Positions 21,485-33,500 of a stretch of DNA of 64,000 bases are shown piece after piece. The notes under the pieces are model-generated. The model saw only the letters and a list, made by a program, of their open reading frames with translations. It did not search any database and was not told the DNA's origin. Position 1 is the first letter of the stretch. Each line of letters starts with the position of its first letter. Source of the stretch: Macrostomum hystrix (Eukaryota > Platyhelminthes > Macrostomidae); NCBI GenBank assembly GCA_950097015.1, contig CATNEN010000003.1, positions 12,877,001 to 12,941,000 of the forward strand, in the 5' to 3' direction. A program made the translations under genes and the position numbers.

Positions 21485-24400
21485 TCAGTTCCAGCCAAGT
21501 CTTCTCCAACTACCTCGAACTCCGAGAACACGGTTGGTTAAGAAGCGCATCTCCACCCTGTCTTTGCTGATCCGCTCAGCAGCGAGTGTCACTTCTTCCG
21601 CCTGCCTTCTCACAGCGTCTCGCACGCCAATTGCCGTGTGACGACGAAAAAACTTTCGGATTCGCGTCGCCGCGGCTGTGGAACGAAACGTCAGACCGCC
21701 AATCAGCCGCTTCAGCATGTAGGGACCTTCGAGTCGTCGCGCTAAGGTGCTCCAGTTGCGAGTGAGCAGACGCCACACTAGCTCTGCGCTGAACCCGTCG
21801 ACCAATCGCAAAACTTCAGAAGCTTGAAGCTCATCACCCAGCGCCAGTGCGACTAATCGATTTTCAATTTCAGGCTGATCTCTGTCCTCAAAAGCGCCCA
21901 AACAGCTGATGATAGACTCGCGGCGAGCCATGGATTCTGATGTGTTTAGCGCTGATAATAAACTCCAGAAATTGTTCAGATCTATGCCGTTTCTAGCCGC
22001 AATGCCGCAGGTTAGATCCCACACATCAGGTGGAACATCCATTGGTCGCGTGCCGTTCAGCCAACGTGGAAACATTGTGACAGCCCAGCTGACGATGCTG
22101 TCATCCCTGGCATACTCCAGACAGTTTGACAGAACACTGCGACCTCGGCCGCTGGTATCGATTCGCAAACGCTCAAAGCACAATCCGTGAATGTAGCGCA
22201 GCCAGTTTTGGTACGTCTTGCCGTCTCTGGACTGCACTGCCATGCCAATGCTGTATAGGTGGTTCAGCATGCTGATCCACACATTCAGGCTAGGATCGTA
22301 TCGCAGTGCATTCACAGCGTGCATTGCATCCTCTGCCCAGACTCTGTCAGCGGCGTGCAGCGCAAACACATCGTCCAGAAGAGTCAGCCTACCAGCCGGT
22401 CCGATGGCACCATTGGAGGCCTCTCTCAGCAGGATACTTCTCAAATTGCGCGAATAGGCTGTTCGATAAAAGCCTGTTGCATTGGGGTTGAGCATCAGCC
22501 AGCCGCAGCTTGGTAGCTGCAGAGTCATTCTCGATCCGGACATGACCCGCCTGACGATGTCGCCATCCTGCGTTGCAACAACGATCGGAATGCGCCACAG
22601 CCAGCGGTCGTGGAGTCGATCGGAGCCTGGCAGACGGTAGCGGCTCTGTGTCAGGCGCGCAACGCAACCAGACGATTGGTCATCAGGATCCTGCTGCTCG
22701 ACTGAGACACGAATCGTTGGGAAGCCCTTTCGTGTGGTCCAGTCCCGCATGACGTCCGCAACAGATGGTTCCGAACCGGAGTTACCAAGCTCCTCCTGCA
22801 GCGCGCGCCAGAGGTCGGCAGTGTCCGCATTGGCAAATCTGTGACGACCAATGTAACGACGAAGTCCAGCGAAGAACCGCTCGTTCCCCAGCCAGTCGTG
22901 CAGCATGCCAACAAGGGCCGCCCCTTTGCCATAGCTGATGGAGTCAAACACTTCGGCCGCGTCCTCTGGTCGGACCACTCTGGCCTCGATTGGGTGCGAA
23001 GCCTCCAATGCGTCGTCCCGCATAGCGGCCAGCTTCTCCATGCCAACGAACTGGTCGCGTGAGTTGAAGCCCGGCAAAATCTCGTCCATCGAGTGAAACG
23101 ATAGCCAGGTGGCAAAGCCCTCGTTAAGCCACAGGTCGGACCACCAGGCAGGTGTCACAAGGTTGCCAAACCACTGATGGGCTAGCTCGTGTATCACAGT
23201 TACACCGATGAAAGCGCGCTGTGCATAATCTGTCTCACTAGAGACTAAAATATTCGGCTCGTGGCACAGCACTAGGCCCCAGTTCTCCATAGCAATACTG
23301 GGAAAGTCTGGCAGAGACACCAGGTCCAACTTCTTCAGCGAATAGTCTGCGCCGAATAGCCTAGCAAAATGGGGCAGGGTTCGATTGGCAATGTCGAATG
23401 CGAACTCGCCCTCCTTGCGACGTCCGATTGGTGCGTAGACGCTGACTCGCACGCCGTTGCTGTCAACAGTTTCTAGGGGCTGATCGAATCGGCCAATGAC
23501 GAAGGCCAACAGATAGGTTGACATTAGCGGCGTTCGAGCGAATTTGACCATAACAACGGCTGGATTTCTGTCAGATGAGGCTGGGGAAGTTTTAGACAAA
23601 ACCGGAGTATTAGAAAGTGCCTGCTTGTCAGATGGGACGATTAGAGTTAGATCGAAAGTGGCTTTAAAGGCCGGCTCGTCCCAGCACGGAAAAGCTTTGC
23701 GTGCGTCTGTTGGCTCAAAGTGGGTAGCAACAAAGACCTCTGGACTAGCTGAGCTGCGTGGTGGAGCTGACACTTTGAACACTCCCGACAAAGCGGTGTT
23801 GATTCGCGACTCAAACGATGACGATAGCTCCCAGATGCCCGGCGGTATTGACTCGGCGAAGGTTAGCGTCACCTTTTCGACTCGGTTGTCGTATGTCACA
23901 TTGATAGCGGGGCCTAAGGGTGGTCGTTCATAGCAAAATGGAGTGAAATCAATTGATTATTGAGTGCAATTTATAATAAAAACTCGTGTCTAGTACGCGT
24001 AAATGTAACTATCTTAAATTGGACGCAGGCAAATATACTGGACCTCTTCAAACTGAACACTGGACCTCTTCACACTGCACACTGGACCTCTTCAAACTGA
24101 ACACTGGACCTCTTCAAACTGAACACTGGACCTTTTCAAACTGCACAATGGACCTCTTCAAACTGAACACTGGACCTCTTCACACTGCACACTGGACCTC
24201 TTCAAACTGAACACTGGACCTCTTCAAACTGAACACTGGACCTTTTCAAACTGCACAATGGACCTCTTCAAACTGAACACTGGACCTCTTCACACTGCAC
24301 ACTGGACCTCTTCAAACTGAACACTGGACCTCTTCAAACTGAACACTGGACCTTTTCAAACTGCACAATGGACCTCTTCAAACTGAACACTGGACCTCTT

Positions 24401-25599
24401 CACACTGCACACTGGACCTCTTCAAAATCCTCAATGGCACAACTGAATTCTATGAAATCGTTGGATTTATTGAAAATTGCATTTATGCTTCTTTAAGATT
24501 TGAAAAGACTTGACCTTTTGCCGATCCGAGTTGCGTTTTAGTGAGCAGCTATTTTTATTGCAACTGTCTTTTGGTGGACAGATTAGCCTGAACTGAATAA
24601 TACTGGATGATAGATTCGAAATAATTATCTTAATTGAGTGGAAAAGGAACTATGCTATCATGATTAGATGTATAATTTTCCCAATGGCCCGCCTACCTAA
24701 TTAATCTAGCCCATGGTAAAAGTAGAATCGATGCAAAAATTATCTTGTTCACTTACGTCCACTCAGCAATGGTGTACCTAGGATTACCACTTGATTAACG
24801 TTCAGTTCTATCGCCGCAATCGACCTCGATGTCTAGAATCGACGCATAAATAATCTTTTATGGAAAGTATAAAAAACAACAATCTTAGAAACAAAATTTG
24901 TGACAACGTCGAGGCCCAACTCACAACAATGGTTGCTATCATGCGCCCTGATACAGTACCTCTATTCAGTTTTGGCTCCAGCGACAGATCATAGTTTAAC
25001 GGTCTCACGTGACTTGCGAGTCTGTAGGAGAATTATTCAATTAATTAGGACCGATTTGAACTGACTTTTGTAACCATGACTGCGACTGTGACTGTGACCT
25101 TGTGGCTGTGACCTTGTGACTGTGACCTTGTGACTGTGACCTTGTGACTGTGACCTTGTGACTGTGACCTTGTGACTGTGACCTTGTGACTGTGACCTTG
25201 TGGCTGTGACCTTGTGACTGTGACCTTGTGGCTGTGACCTTGTGACTGAACACTGAGACTACTGAAGCGTAGTCAACGGTGACCGTGACTGAGACTGAGA
25301 CTGTGCTGTGACTGTGACTGTGACTGTGACTGTGACTGTGACTGAGACTGTGACTGTGACTGTGACTGTGACTGAATGCGATTTATAAATCAGGTATATC
25401 AATAAAAACCCACCTATATTTACTCGCACTTTCTGAGTTGGCTGCCGAAACCTAAAGATAATTGAAGAAACTTGTAAATATTTTTATAAAAAGCTCAAAT
25501 CTAACAATATAGCCAATAACTCACATGAGCACTTTCAAACTTCACAGATGCCAAAATGACGACCGTGACAGCAGCAAAAGCCGTGACAGACTTGCACAT
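21485..25599 (-). CDS. M1 family metalloaminopeptidase, secreted
   Basis: Five minus-strand exons (25599-25525, 25451-25414, 25021-24925, 24832-24757, 23913-21485) total 2715 nt and encode 904 residues with every phase consistent. M1 enzymes remove N-terminal residues from peptides using one zinc ion. A signal peptide begins MCKSVTAFAAVTVVILAS. The conserved start of the M1 domain, LASHVRPLNYDLSLEP, follows. The exopeptidase motif reads SIAMENWGL (MEN at 304-306, Ile-Ala in place of the usual Gly-Ala). The zinc site HELAHQWFGNL starts at residue 337, with the distal glutamate in WLNEGFA at about 360, the standard HExxH-x18-E. The C-terminal ERAP1-like helical domain is complete. There is no C-terminal membrane anchor, so with a cleavable signal peptide it is probably secreted rather than an ectoenzyme. 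Introns carry 22-bp and 16-bp arrays. Confidence 0.95.
24045..24425. repeat. 22-bp minisatellite in an aminopeptidase intron
   Basis: About 17 copies of CTGGACCTCTTCAAACTGAA plus CA, in a higher-order pattern in which CACACTGCACA and TTTTCAAACTGCACAATG variants recur every five units or so. Lies in the intron 23914-24756. Confidence 0.95.
25070..25375. repeat. 16-bp and 6-bp tandem repeats in an aminopeptidase intron
   Basis: About 11 copies of GTGACTGTGACCTTGT (25070-25240), then (GTGACT)n with GAGACT variants (25280-25375). Both are probably expansions of the same hexamer. In the intron 25022-25413. Confidence 0.9.
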
Positions 25600-25875
25600 T
25601 TTTCTTCAGTCTCTTCCGTCTTCTCGCTGCGTCTCATTGTGTCTCAAGTATTTATTTTTTAAGCACCGGAATTGAACTCAGAATGTTTGACCAGGTAAAT
25701 CCTGATCAAACTGAGTCGCGAACAGCTACAATCTACCCGATAATCCACCAGATTTGTTAGCCGGAATCGGAATTAAGAAATGTGTAAATTTAAAATAAAA
25801 TTCTACGAGAAATTCTGGTGAACGCATTGTCAGAAAACTACTCAAGTACTTTTTTACAATGTTGACAAAGTGAAA

Positions 25876-26321
25876 CTATACTGTTTAACAAAAGTTCTTG
25901 TACGGTTGCTTCTGTTGCTTCTAGTATCCATAATTTCCATCCGATTCAAATGAAAATTAGTGCAAATGAAAGCTGGGAATCTCTGCAACATTTTCTGTTT
26001 CACCGTATTTTTTTATTCTGGAGTGGCTCGGAACAGCTTGCCGTTTAGCACAGACAGGTCGAATAAAAAAAGTGACAGAATGACATAGAGCAAGCAGTCT
26101 ATGGCCAACTTTCTTCACGCGCTGACAAACTCCACAGAGTGTCTAGGAAGCCTTCTGTCGATCGATCGCTCTGTGTGTGGGGTTTGCTTTACTTCTTCAC
26201 CCCAGGCGACATGTCTATGGCCTAAACTGTCGCACACTGTATAATATATCTGATTATCTGTGAAGAAGTAAAGCAAACCCAACAGAAGCAACCGTACAAG
26301 AACTTTTGTTAGACAGTATAG
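25876..26321. mobile_element. putative non-autonomous DNA element with nested inverted repeats
   Basis: Outer arms 25876-25917 and 26280-26321 are 42-bp inverted repeats with one mismatch (shared core AAAGTTCTTGTACGGTTGCT). An inner perfect 21-bp inverted repeat lies at 26180-26200 and 26260-26280 (core TTTGCTTTACTTCTTCAC). There is no coding frame of note. It starts about 280 bp upstream of the aminopeptidase start codon. No clear target duplication was seen. Confidence 0.65.
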
Positions 26322-27580
26322 AATTATTCTAGACATAAGTTAATTATAATTCATATTTATATTATTACATTCTAATTATCTGGCAGAACAAATAGCTCCC
26401 TAATCTAGCTTTGAGTTCCAATTGAGAATATTCATTTAAACTCTCAAGCTTAGTACAAGACTTACTTCTTTTAATCGTCAAGTACCATTCCCGCCTAGAC
26501 ATCAAACTTTACACTCTAAAATACAATTAACTTTCCAACTTCACATAATCACATTAACGGTAGAAAGACAACGCTATTTTTATCCCTAGGGAAAAAGTCG
26601 AAAGAGAACGGAAAATTTTAGCCTGGATTCTGGATTTCCATGGCGTCTGGTTGAATATTCTTAGAGAAGCAGAAAAAAATGCGGGTAGCAGTTCGTGACT
26701 AAAGACATAAAGCGGTTTGTATTTTAAGTTATAACAGACGCAACTGCAACAGAAACATGAAAGCAACTTGAAGACTCGGTCCGTTAGAACCATAGATATA
26801 AAAGCAAAGAATCAAATAACATTCAAGCATTCAAATAATAACTGTTCTATGGCCAAACTTGAAAAAATATCAAGAAACAAAGAAAGTGGTGCAGCAGCCG
26901 TGTTTAATTGCAGCCGAAACTATAAATAGCGAGCATGGGAAATTCCTACTAAACTGGCCATAACTTTGGCCATAGACATTCGGAGCGCATAGTCTAAATT
27001 ATTGTTGATCGCATTAACTGTCTATGGGTTGGAGGCACCCTAAAATCATACATTGCGCCCTCAGTCAAAAAAACATTGGCGCACTCTTACCTCATTGTCT
27101 ACTGAAGCATTGTTTTAAAGCGATCAAGCTAGACCAAATGTTGAGCAATGCTCTAATCGCATTAAGAAGAGCGTAGCCAGAAAATAACAAACTGACTCTG
27201 TCTCACAATCAATTGGCTGTTTGCGACGCGCACGACCATTGTTAGAACACGTAGCCACTCTATGTATTTCACTAGTCACAACTTATTCAACCGCGATAAC
27301 TAAGTTAGCTGACTAATTAGCGGGTAATTTAAGAGTAAGAGTAAAGAGTAATTTAGCGGGACTTTGTACACTCGCTTTAGAACTAACTAACAACAATGGC
27401 ACGTAGTGGTGCATTCATGGGATAAACCTGCCTGAAAACCATTTTACATTTAAGCTCATCTCTGTCTCCCAGCTCACCCACCACTCCCCGTACCCCATAG
27501 TCCTACGTAGGTATATTCTAGTCCATTATCTAAGGCACCAAACTTAAAGTCAAGCTAACTTTTTACAGCATCACATAGAC
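26322..27580. other. intergenic region between divergent genes
   Basis: Region between the aminopeptidase (-) and glutamate receptor (+) starts, so it probably holds parts of both promoters. 26555-26700 contains the dispersed repeat shared with 17225-17395. An AG at 27568 may be the acceptor of a 5' untranslated exon of the receptor gene. No coding exon seen. Confidence 0.45.
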
Positions 27581-30500
27581 ATGCTAAAAAACAACTGCGG
27601 TCTAACATATGTGCTGCTAGTGGCGTTACTTGACAATTGCCAACCCGGATACAGCACAATTTGGACTTATCACGCTTGTAAGTGTTAGCAAACAGGCTTG
27701 AACTTTTATCTAACAATTACTGATCTGAAATTTCCAGGTCGTTTGATCTGACATACGAGCTACATTCCCGATCTGTCTTGGTCTGACATTCTCAATCTGT
27801 CTTGGTCTGACATTCCCAATCTGTCTTGGTCTGACATTCCCAATCTGTCTTGGTCTGATATTCCCAATCTGTCTTGGTCTGACATTCCCAATCTGTCTTG
27901 GTCTGACATTCCCAATCTGTCTTGGTCTGACATTCCCAATCTGTCTTGGTCTGACATTCCCAATCTGTCTTGGTCTGACATTCCCGATCTGTCTTGGTCT
28001 GATATTCCCAATCTGTCTTGGTCTGATATTCCCAATCTGTCTTGGTCTGACATTCCCGAACTGTCTTGGTCTGACATTCCCAATCTGTCTTGGTCTGACA
28101 TTCCCGATCTGTTTTGGTCTGTTCGATCGATTCGATCGATTCCATTCGGAAGTTTACTTTTGCATAGATAAATAAATAGTAGATACGTTTTTCACTACAG
28201 GGCACTTTGGAAATCAATCTAAACTGATTCCGAATGCTGGAATTGCTGGCTCGATGCAACTGCCTGATAATGAAACGGAGGCCGAAATTCAAAGTGAGCA
28301 CTTCCTGACTCACCTGTGTACTTCCTGACTCACCTGTATACTTCCTGACTCACCTGTATACTTCCTGACTCACCTGTATACTTCCTTACTCACCTGTATA
28401 CTTCCTTACTCACCTGTATACTTCCTTACTCACCTGTATAATCCTTACCTTCTAGTTTGCGCCCAACTTGGTAGTCTGCCAAAAACAGCTAATCTACTAG
28501 CTATCTCCTTGTCGGATTATCGACCTTCTGCTCAGTCCATCTGCGCCAGATCCGGTATAGTGTGCCTGTACACTAATCCTAGCAATTGGGGCTCGCTACC
28601 ACCTCAGTGGCTTAGCGGTTCAGTCAATCTGCATCCAACTGACGAGCTAATGAGCGAACTTCTACTACAGACCATTGTCTGGCTGAAGTGGAGTCGACTA
28701 GCTGTTATCTACGAAGATTCTGGAGGTGAGCAATTCGTTTGTTAGACGCAATCAATTTAATCCTAAATCGTGTTTTCTCTCTTTTCCCCAGAGTGGGTAA
28801 GGAAAAATCAATAATCGAGTGTCAATGTACACTTATCTGTGTACATTAGTCATCACTGTAAATGATGGCTGGAAAATAATCGATAATTCAGTGAGAATGC
28901 ACATTCGGCTGTGTACATCTGTCACCGAGTGTCGTATCGTGGCCAAAGAAGTGAAGTGAAAGGGAGACGGCGCTGTGCCATTGACTATATATTTATATAT
29001 GTTTAGATTGGACAGACTGGAGGGGGGTTGGCGTGCGATAACACAAGAGTACGCGACTGAGGGTAAGAGAGGAGGCTAGAAGGTGATTGGCGGACCAATC
29101 AGAAGGCGGAAAAGGAGAGAGATCAAGAACCATACTGTGAAGAATGGAAGACAGGCGTACGAACGGTGCAGATGAACTAGATGAACGACGAGTAAGTCGC
29201 GACAGCGTGAAAGTGGAAAATCAAAATTCGAGAGCACAGTTGGAAATGTGCATCGGGCACTCTCTATTTTACAAAAAAAATCCTGTCTTTTTCAGCGTTC
29301 AGAAAATACAATCGTCTGGCTAGCCAGTCCGCAACGCCCGTAACATTTCGTCAAGTGGACTCGCGAGCTGCCCAGCATACTCTGAGCACTCTCAAATTAA
29401 TTAAGGAGGCCAATATAATTAACATTGTAATTGACGTACCAAGCTCTAGCCTGAATGTTGTCCTTGGCTTGGTAAGCATTCCCTAGGATTGGGCAGTTAA
29501 TAAAACAAATCCTAACTAACAGATGGGATGGACTAAAATAATTAATGGCCTTTCATTTCAGGCGGCAATGGCTAATTTAACTGGCGTGCAGTACAATATG
29601 CTGCATATTGGCCACGTGAGCTGATTCGTGTTTGAAAATATTAGGGATTTTCTATTCTAACAGGTAACCTGCTTTAGTCTAACAGGTAACCTACTTTAGT
29701 CTAATAGGTAACCTGCTTTAGTCTAACAGGTAACCTGCTTTAGTCTAACAGGTAACCTGCTTTAGTCTAATAGGTAACCTGCTTTAGTCTAACAGGTAAC
29801 CTGCTTTAGTCTAACAGGTAACCTGCTTTAGTCTAATAGGTAACCTGCTTTAGTCTAACAGGTAACCTGCTTTAGTCTAATAGGTAACCTGCTTTAGTCT
29901 AACAGGTAACCTGCTTTAGTCTAATAGGTAACCTGCTTTAGTCTAACAGGTAACCTGCTTTAGTCTAATAGGTAACCTGCTTTAGTCTAACAGGTAACCT
30001 GCTTTAGTCTAATAGGTAACCTGCTTTAGTCTAACAGGTAACCTGCTTTAGTCTAATAGGTAACCTGCTTTAGTCTAACAGGTAACCTGCTTTAGTCTAA
30101 TAGGTAACCTGCTTTAGTCTAACAGGTAACCTGCTTTAGTCTAATAGGTAACCTGCTTTAGTCTAACAGGTAACGCGCTTTAGTCTAACAGGTAACCTAC
30201 TTTAGTCTAACAGGTAACGCGCTTTAGTCTAATAGGTAACCTGCTTTAGTCTAACAGGTAACCTACTTTAGTCTAATAGGTAACCTGCTTTAGTCTAACA
30301 GGTAACGCGCTTTAGTCTAACAGGTAACCTACTTTAGTCTAACAGGTAACCTGCTTTAGTCTAACAGGTAACCTGCTTTAGTCTAACAGGTAACGCGCTT
30401 TAGTCTAACAGGTAACCTACTTTAGTCTAACAGGTAACGCGCTTTAGTCTAACAGGTAACCTACTTTAGTCTAACAGGTAACCTGCTTTAGTCTAACAGG

Positions 30501-33500
30501 TAACCTACTTTAGTCTAACAGGTAACCTGCTTTAGTCTAACAGGTAAACTGCTTTAGTCTAACAGGCAACGCGCTTTAGTCTAACAGGTAACCTACTTTA
30601 GTCTAACAGGTAACCTACTTTAGTCTAACAGGTAACCTACTTTAGTCTAACAGGTAACCTGCTTTAGTCTAACAGGTAACCCACTTTAGTCTAACAGGTA
30701 ACCTACTTTAGTCTAACAGGTAACCTACTTTAGTCTAACAGGTAACCTGCTTTAGTCTAACAGGTAACCTGCTTTAGTCTAACAGGTAACCTACTTTAGT
30801 CTAACAGGTAACCTACTTTAGTCTAACAGGTAACCTACTTTAGTCTAACAGGTAACCTGCTTTAGTCTAACAGGTAACCAGCTTTAGTTAAACAGGTTGC
30901 GAATCCTGTCTAACATGTAGCTATTTCCCTGTCAGCAATACTCCTTTTGTTTTGCATCATTATTTTGTTATTCTAGGCCGTAATTAAGGGAAACCCTAAA
31001 TATAAAATAATCGGTCAGTGTCATACGGGACAAATTGGAGCAAAAATATTTCACCTGACAAGCAATTATCGTCTATCCCAAATTGCAGCTCAACTCCAGC
31101 TACTACTCAACCAGCATCGGGCATCACATGCTCAACGGTGTTAATGCATCAAACATTGCCATGACAATTGCCGAGCAAAATTCATCTGTGAGTAAACCAG
31201 TGGGCAACTAGTATTTAATGGGACCTATCCATTGCCACGCCTGTTTATAGAAGACTAGTAGCTGGTTAGATAGTCTTTTATTCTACTTTTTTTCACCGGC
31301 TGCAATGCAATGATCAACATGATTTTTTCATCTGACATTATGTCCCCTCCCACTTGCCACGCGATTTCATCTCGTACTTAGCTATGTCTCACAGTTGCAC
31401 CTTAATCTTACCGTCTCATGGAATCAATCTCACCTCAATCTCTCACTGTCTAATACCAATCTCACACAGTCTGCTCTCGATCTCACACAGCTCATCACAA
31501 TCTCATACAGTCTCATCACAATCTCAGTCTGTCTCATCCTAGTCTCACACAGTCTCATCCCAATCTCACACTGTCTTATCCTTCTCTCACACAGTCTCAC
31601 CGCAATCTCACACTGTCTCATCCCAATCTCACACTGTCTCATCCTTCTCTCACACAGTCTCACCACAATCTCACACTGTCTTATCCTAGTCTCACACAGT
31701 CTCATCCCAATCTCGCACAGTCTCATCACAATCTCAGTCTGTCTCATCCCAATCTCACACAGTCTCATCCCAATCTCACACTGTCTCATCCTTCTCTCAC
31801 ACAGTCTCACCACAATCTCACACTGTCTTATCCTAGTCTCACACAGTCTCATCCCAATCTCGCACAGTCTCATCACAATCTCAGTCTGTCTCATCCCAAT
31901 CTCACACAGTCTCATCCCAATCTCACACTGTCTCATCCTTCTCTCACACAGTCTCACCACAATCTCACACTGTCTTATCCTAGTCTCACACAGTCTCATC
32001 CCAATCTCGCACAGTCTCATCACAATCTCAGTCTGTCTCATCCTAGTCTCACACAGTCTCATCCCAATCTCAGACTGTCTCATCCCAATCTCACACAGTA
32101 TCATCCCAATCTCAGATTGTCTTATCCTAATCTCACCTGTCTCATCTTAATCTCTAAATGTCTCATCACAATCTCACACTGTCTCATCCAAATCTCCAAC
32201 TTACAATCCATAACCATAACCAATCAATGACCTACTCACCAGGACTCTGAGAATCGGTGGTTACTCGCAGCCAGACTAACTGACCAAGCTTTCGCAGCTT
32301 ATTCAAACAAATCGGTGACGCGAGCTCCTGATGCCCATGGCGCCCTGATTAGTTGGGACTGCGGTGTCACCCAGCGCGCGACTGCCGGCTTTCAGGACTT
32401 TATATTGGTAGGATTTTGTTCAAATATTAGCAACTGTCACATTTCTGAGAATTGATGACGCCGTTGGGGAGAGAGTCACATTGTTTAGAAGAGAGTGAAT
32501 TTGTTAAAGAGAGAGTGACATACTTTTGGAGAGAGTGACATACTTGTGGAGAGAGTGACATACTTGTACAGGGAGTGACATTGTTGGAAACAGAGTGACA
32601 TACTTTTGGAGAGAGTGACATACTTGTGCAGGGAGTGACATTGTTGGAAACAGAGTGACATACTTTTGGAGAGAGTGACATACTTGTACAGGGAGTGACA
32701 TTGTTGGGGAGAGAGTGACATACTTGTGGAGAGAGTGACATTGTTGGGGAGAGAGTGACATACTTGTTGAGAGAGTGACATACTTGTGGAGAGAGTGACA
32801 TTGTTGGGGAGAGAGTGACATACTTGTGGAGAGAGTGGCATTGTTGGGGAGAGAGTGACATACTTGTTGAGAGAGTGACATACTTGTGGAGAGAGTGACA
32901 TTGTTGGGGAGAGAGTGACATACTTGTTGAGAGAGTGACATACTTGTGAAGAGAGTGACATTGTTGGGGAGAGAGTGACATACTTGAGGAGAGTGACATT
33001 GTTTGGAAGGTATAGTGACATAGTTGGGAAGGTAAGGACATTGTTAGGGAGAGAGTGACAGAGGAGAGAGTGTGTATTGACGAAAAGTTTCACGAGGACA
33101 TTGCTTTTAATAATTTTTCTTCGCCTTTCTCACCCCTAATCTGCACCGCAGCAAGCCGCATCTGGTAGCTTGGGTGTGATCAGCAAGGTGATGGATGTTC
33201 CGGCTCTGAATTTCAGCTTTGAGTTGGCCCACATGTACACAGAGTCCATTGTGCCTGTAAGTAGGGGAGATCAGTAAAAATAATTGCAACAAAAAATTCA
33301 GTCTCACTAAATCTCCCTATCTCCCTCTCACTATCTATCTCTCACTATCTCCCTCTCCCTATCTCCCCCTCCCTATCTCCCCCTCCCTATCTCCCTCTCA
33401 CTATCTCCCTCTCCCAATCTCCCTCTCCCTATCTCCCTCTCCCTATCTCCCTCTCCCTATCTCCCTCTCCCTATCTCCCTCTCCCTATCTCCCTCTCCCT

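Noticed and set aside
22651-23115. 154-residue minus-strand frame inside the aminopeptidase
   Set aside because: Shadow frame of the M1 domain; the real frame carries the HExxH motif.
27301-27360. AAGAGTAAGAGTAAAGAGTAA word cluster as a possible promoter element
   Set aside because: Too short and low in complexity to support a claim.
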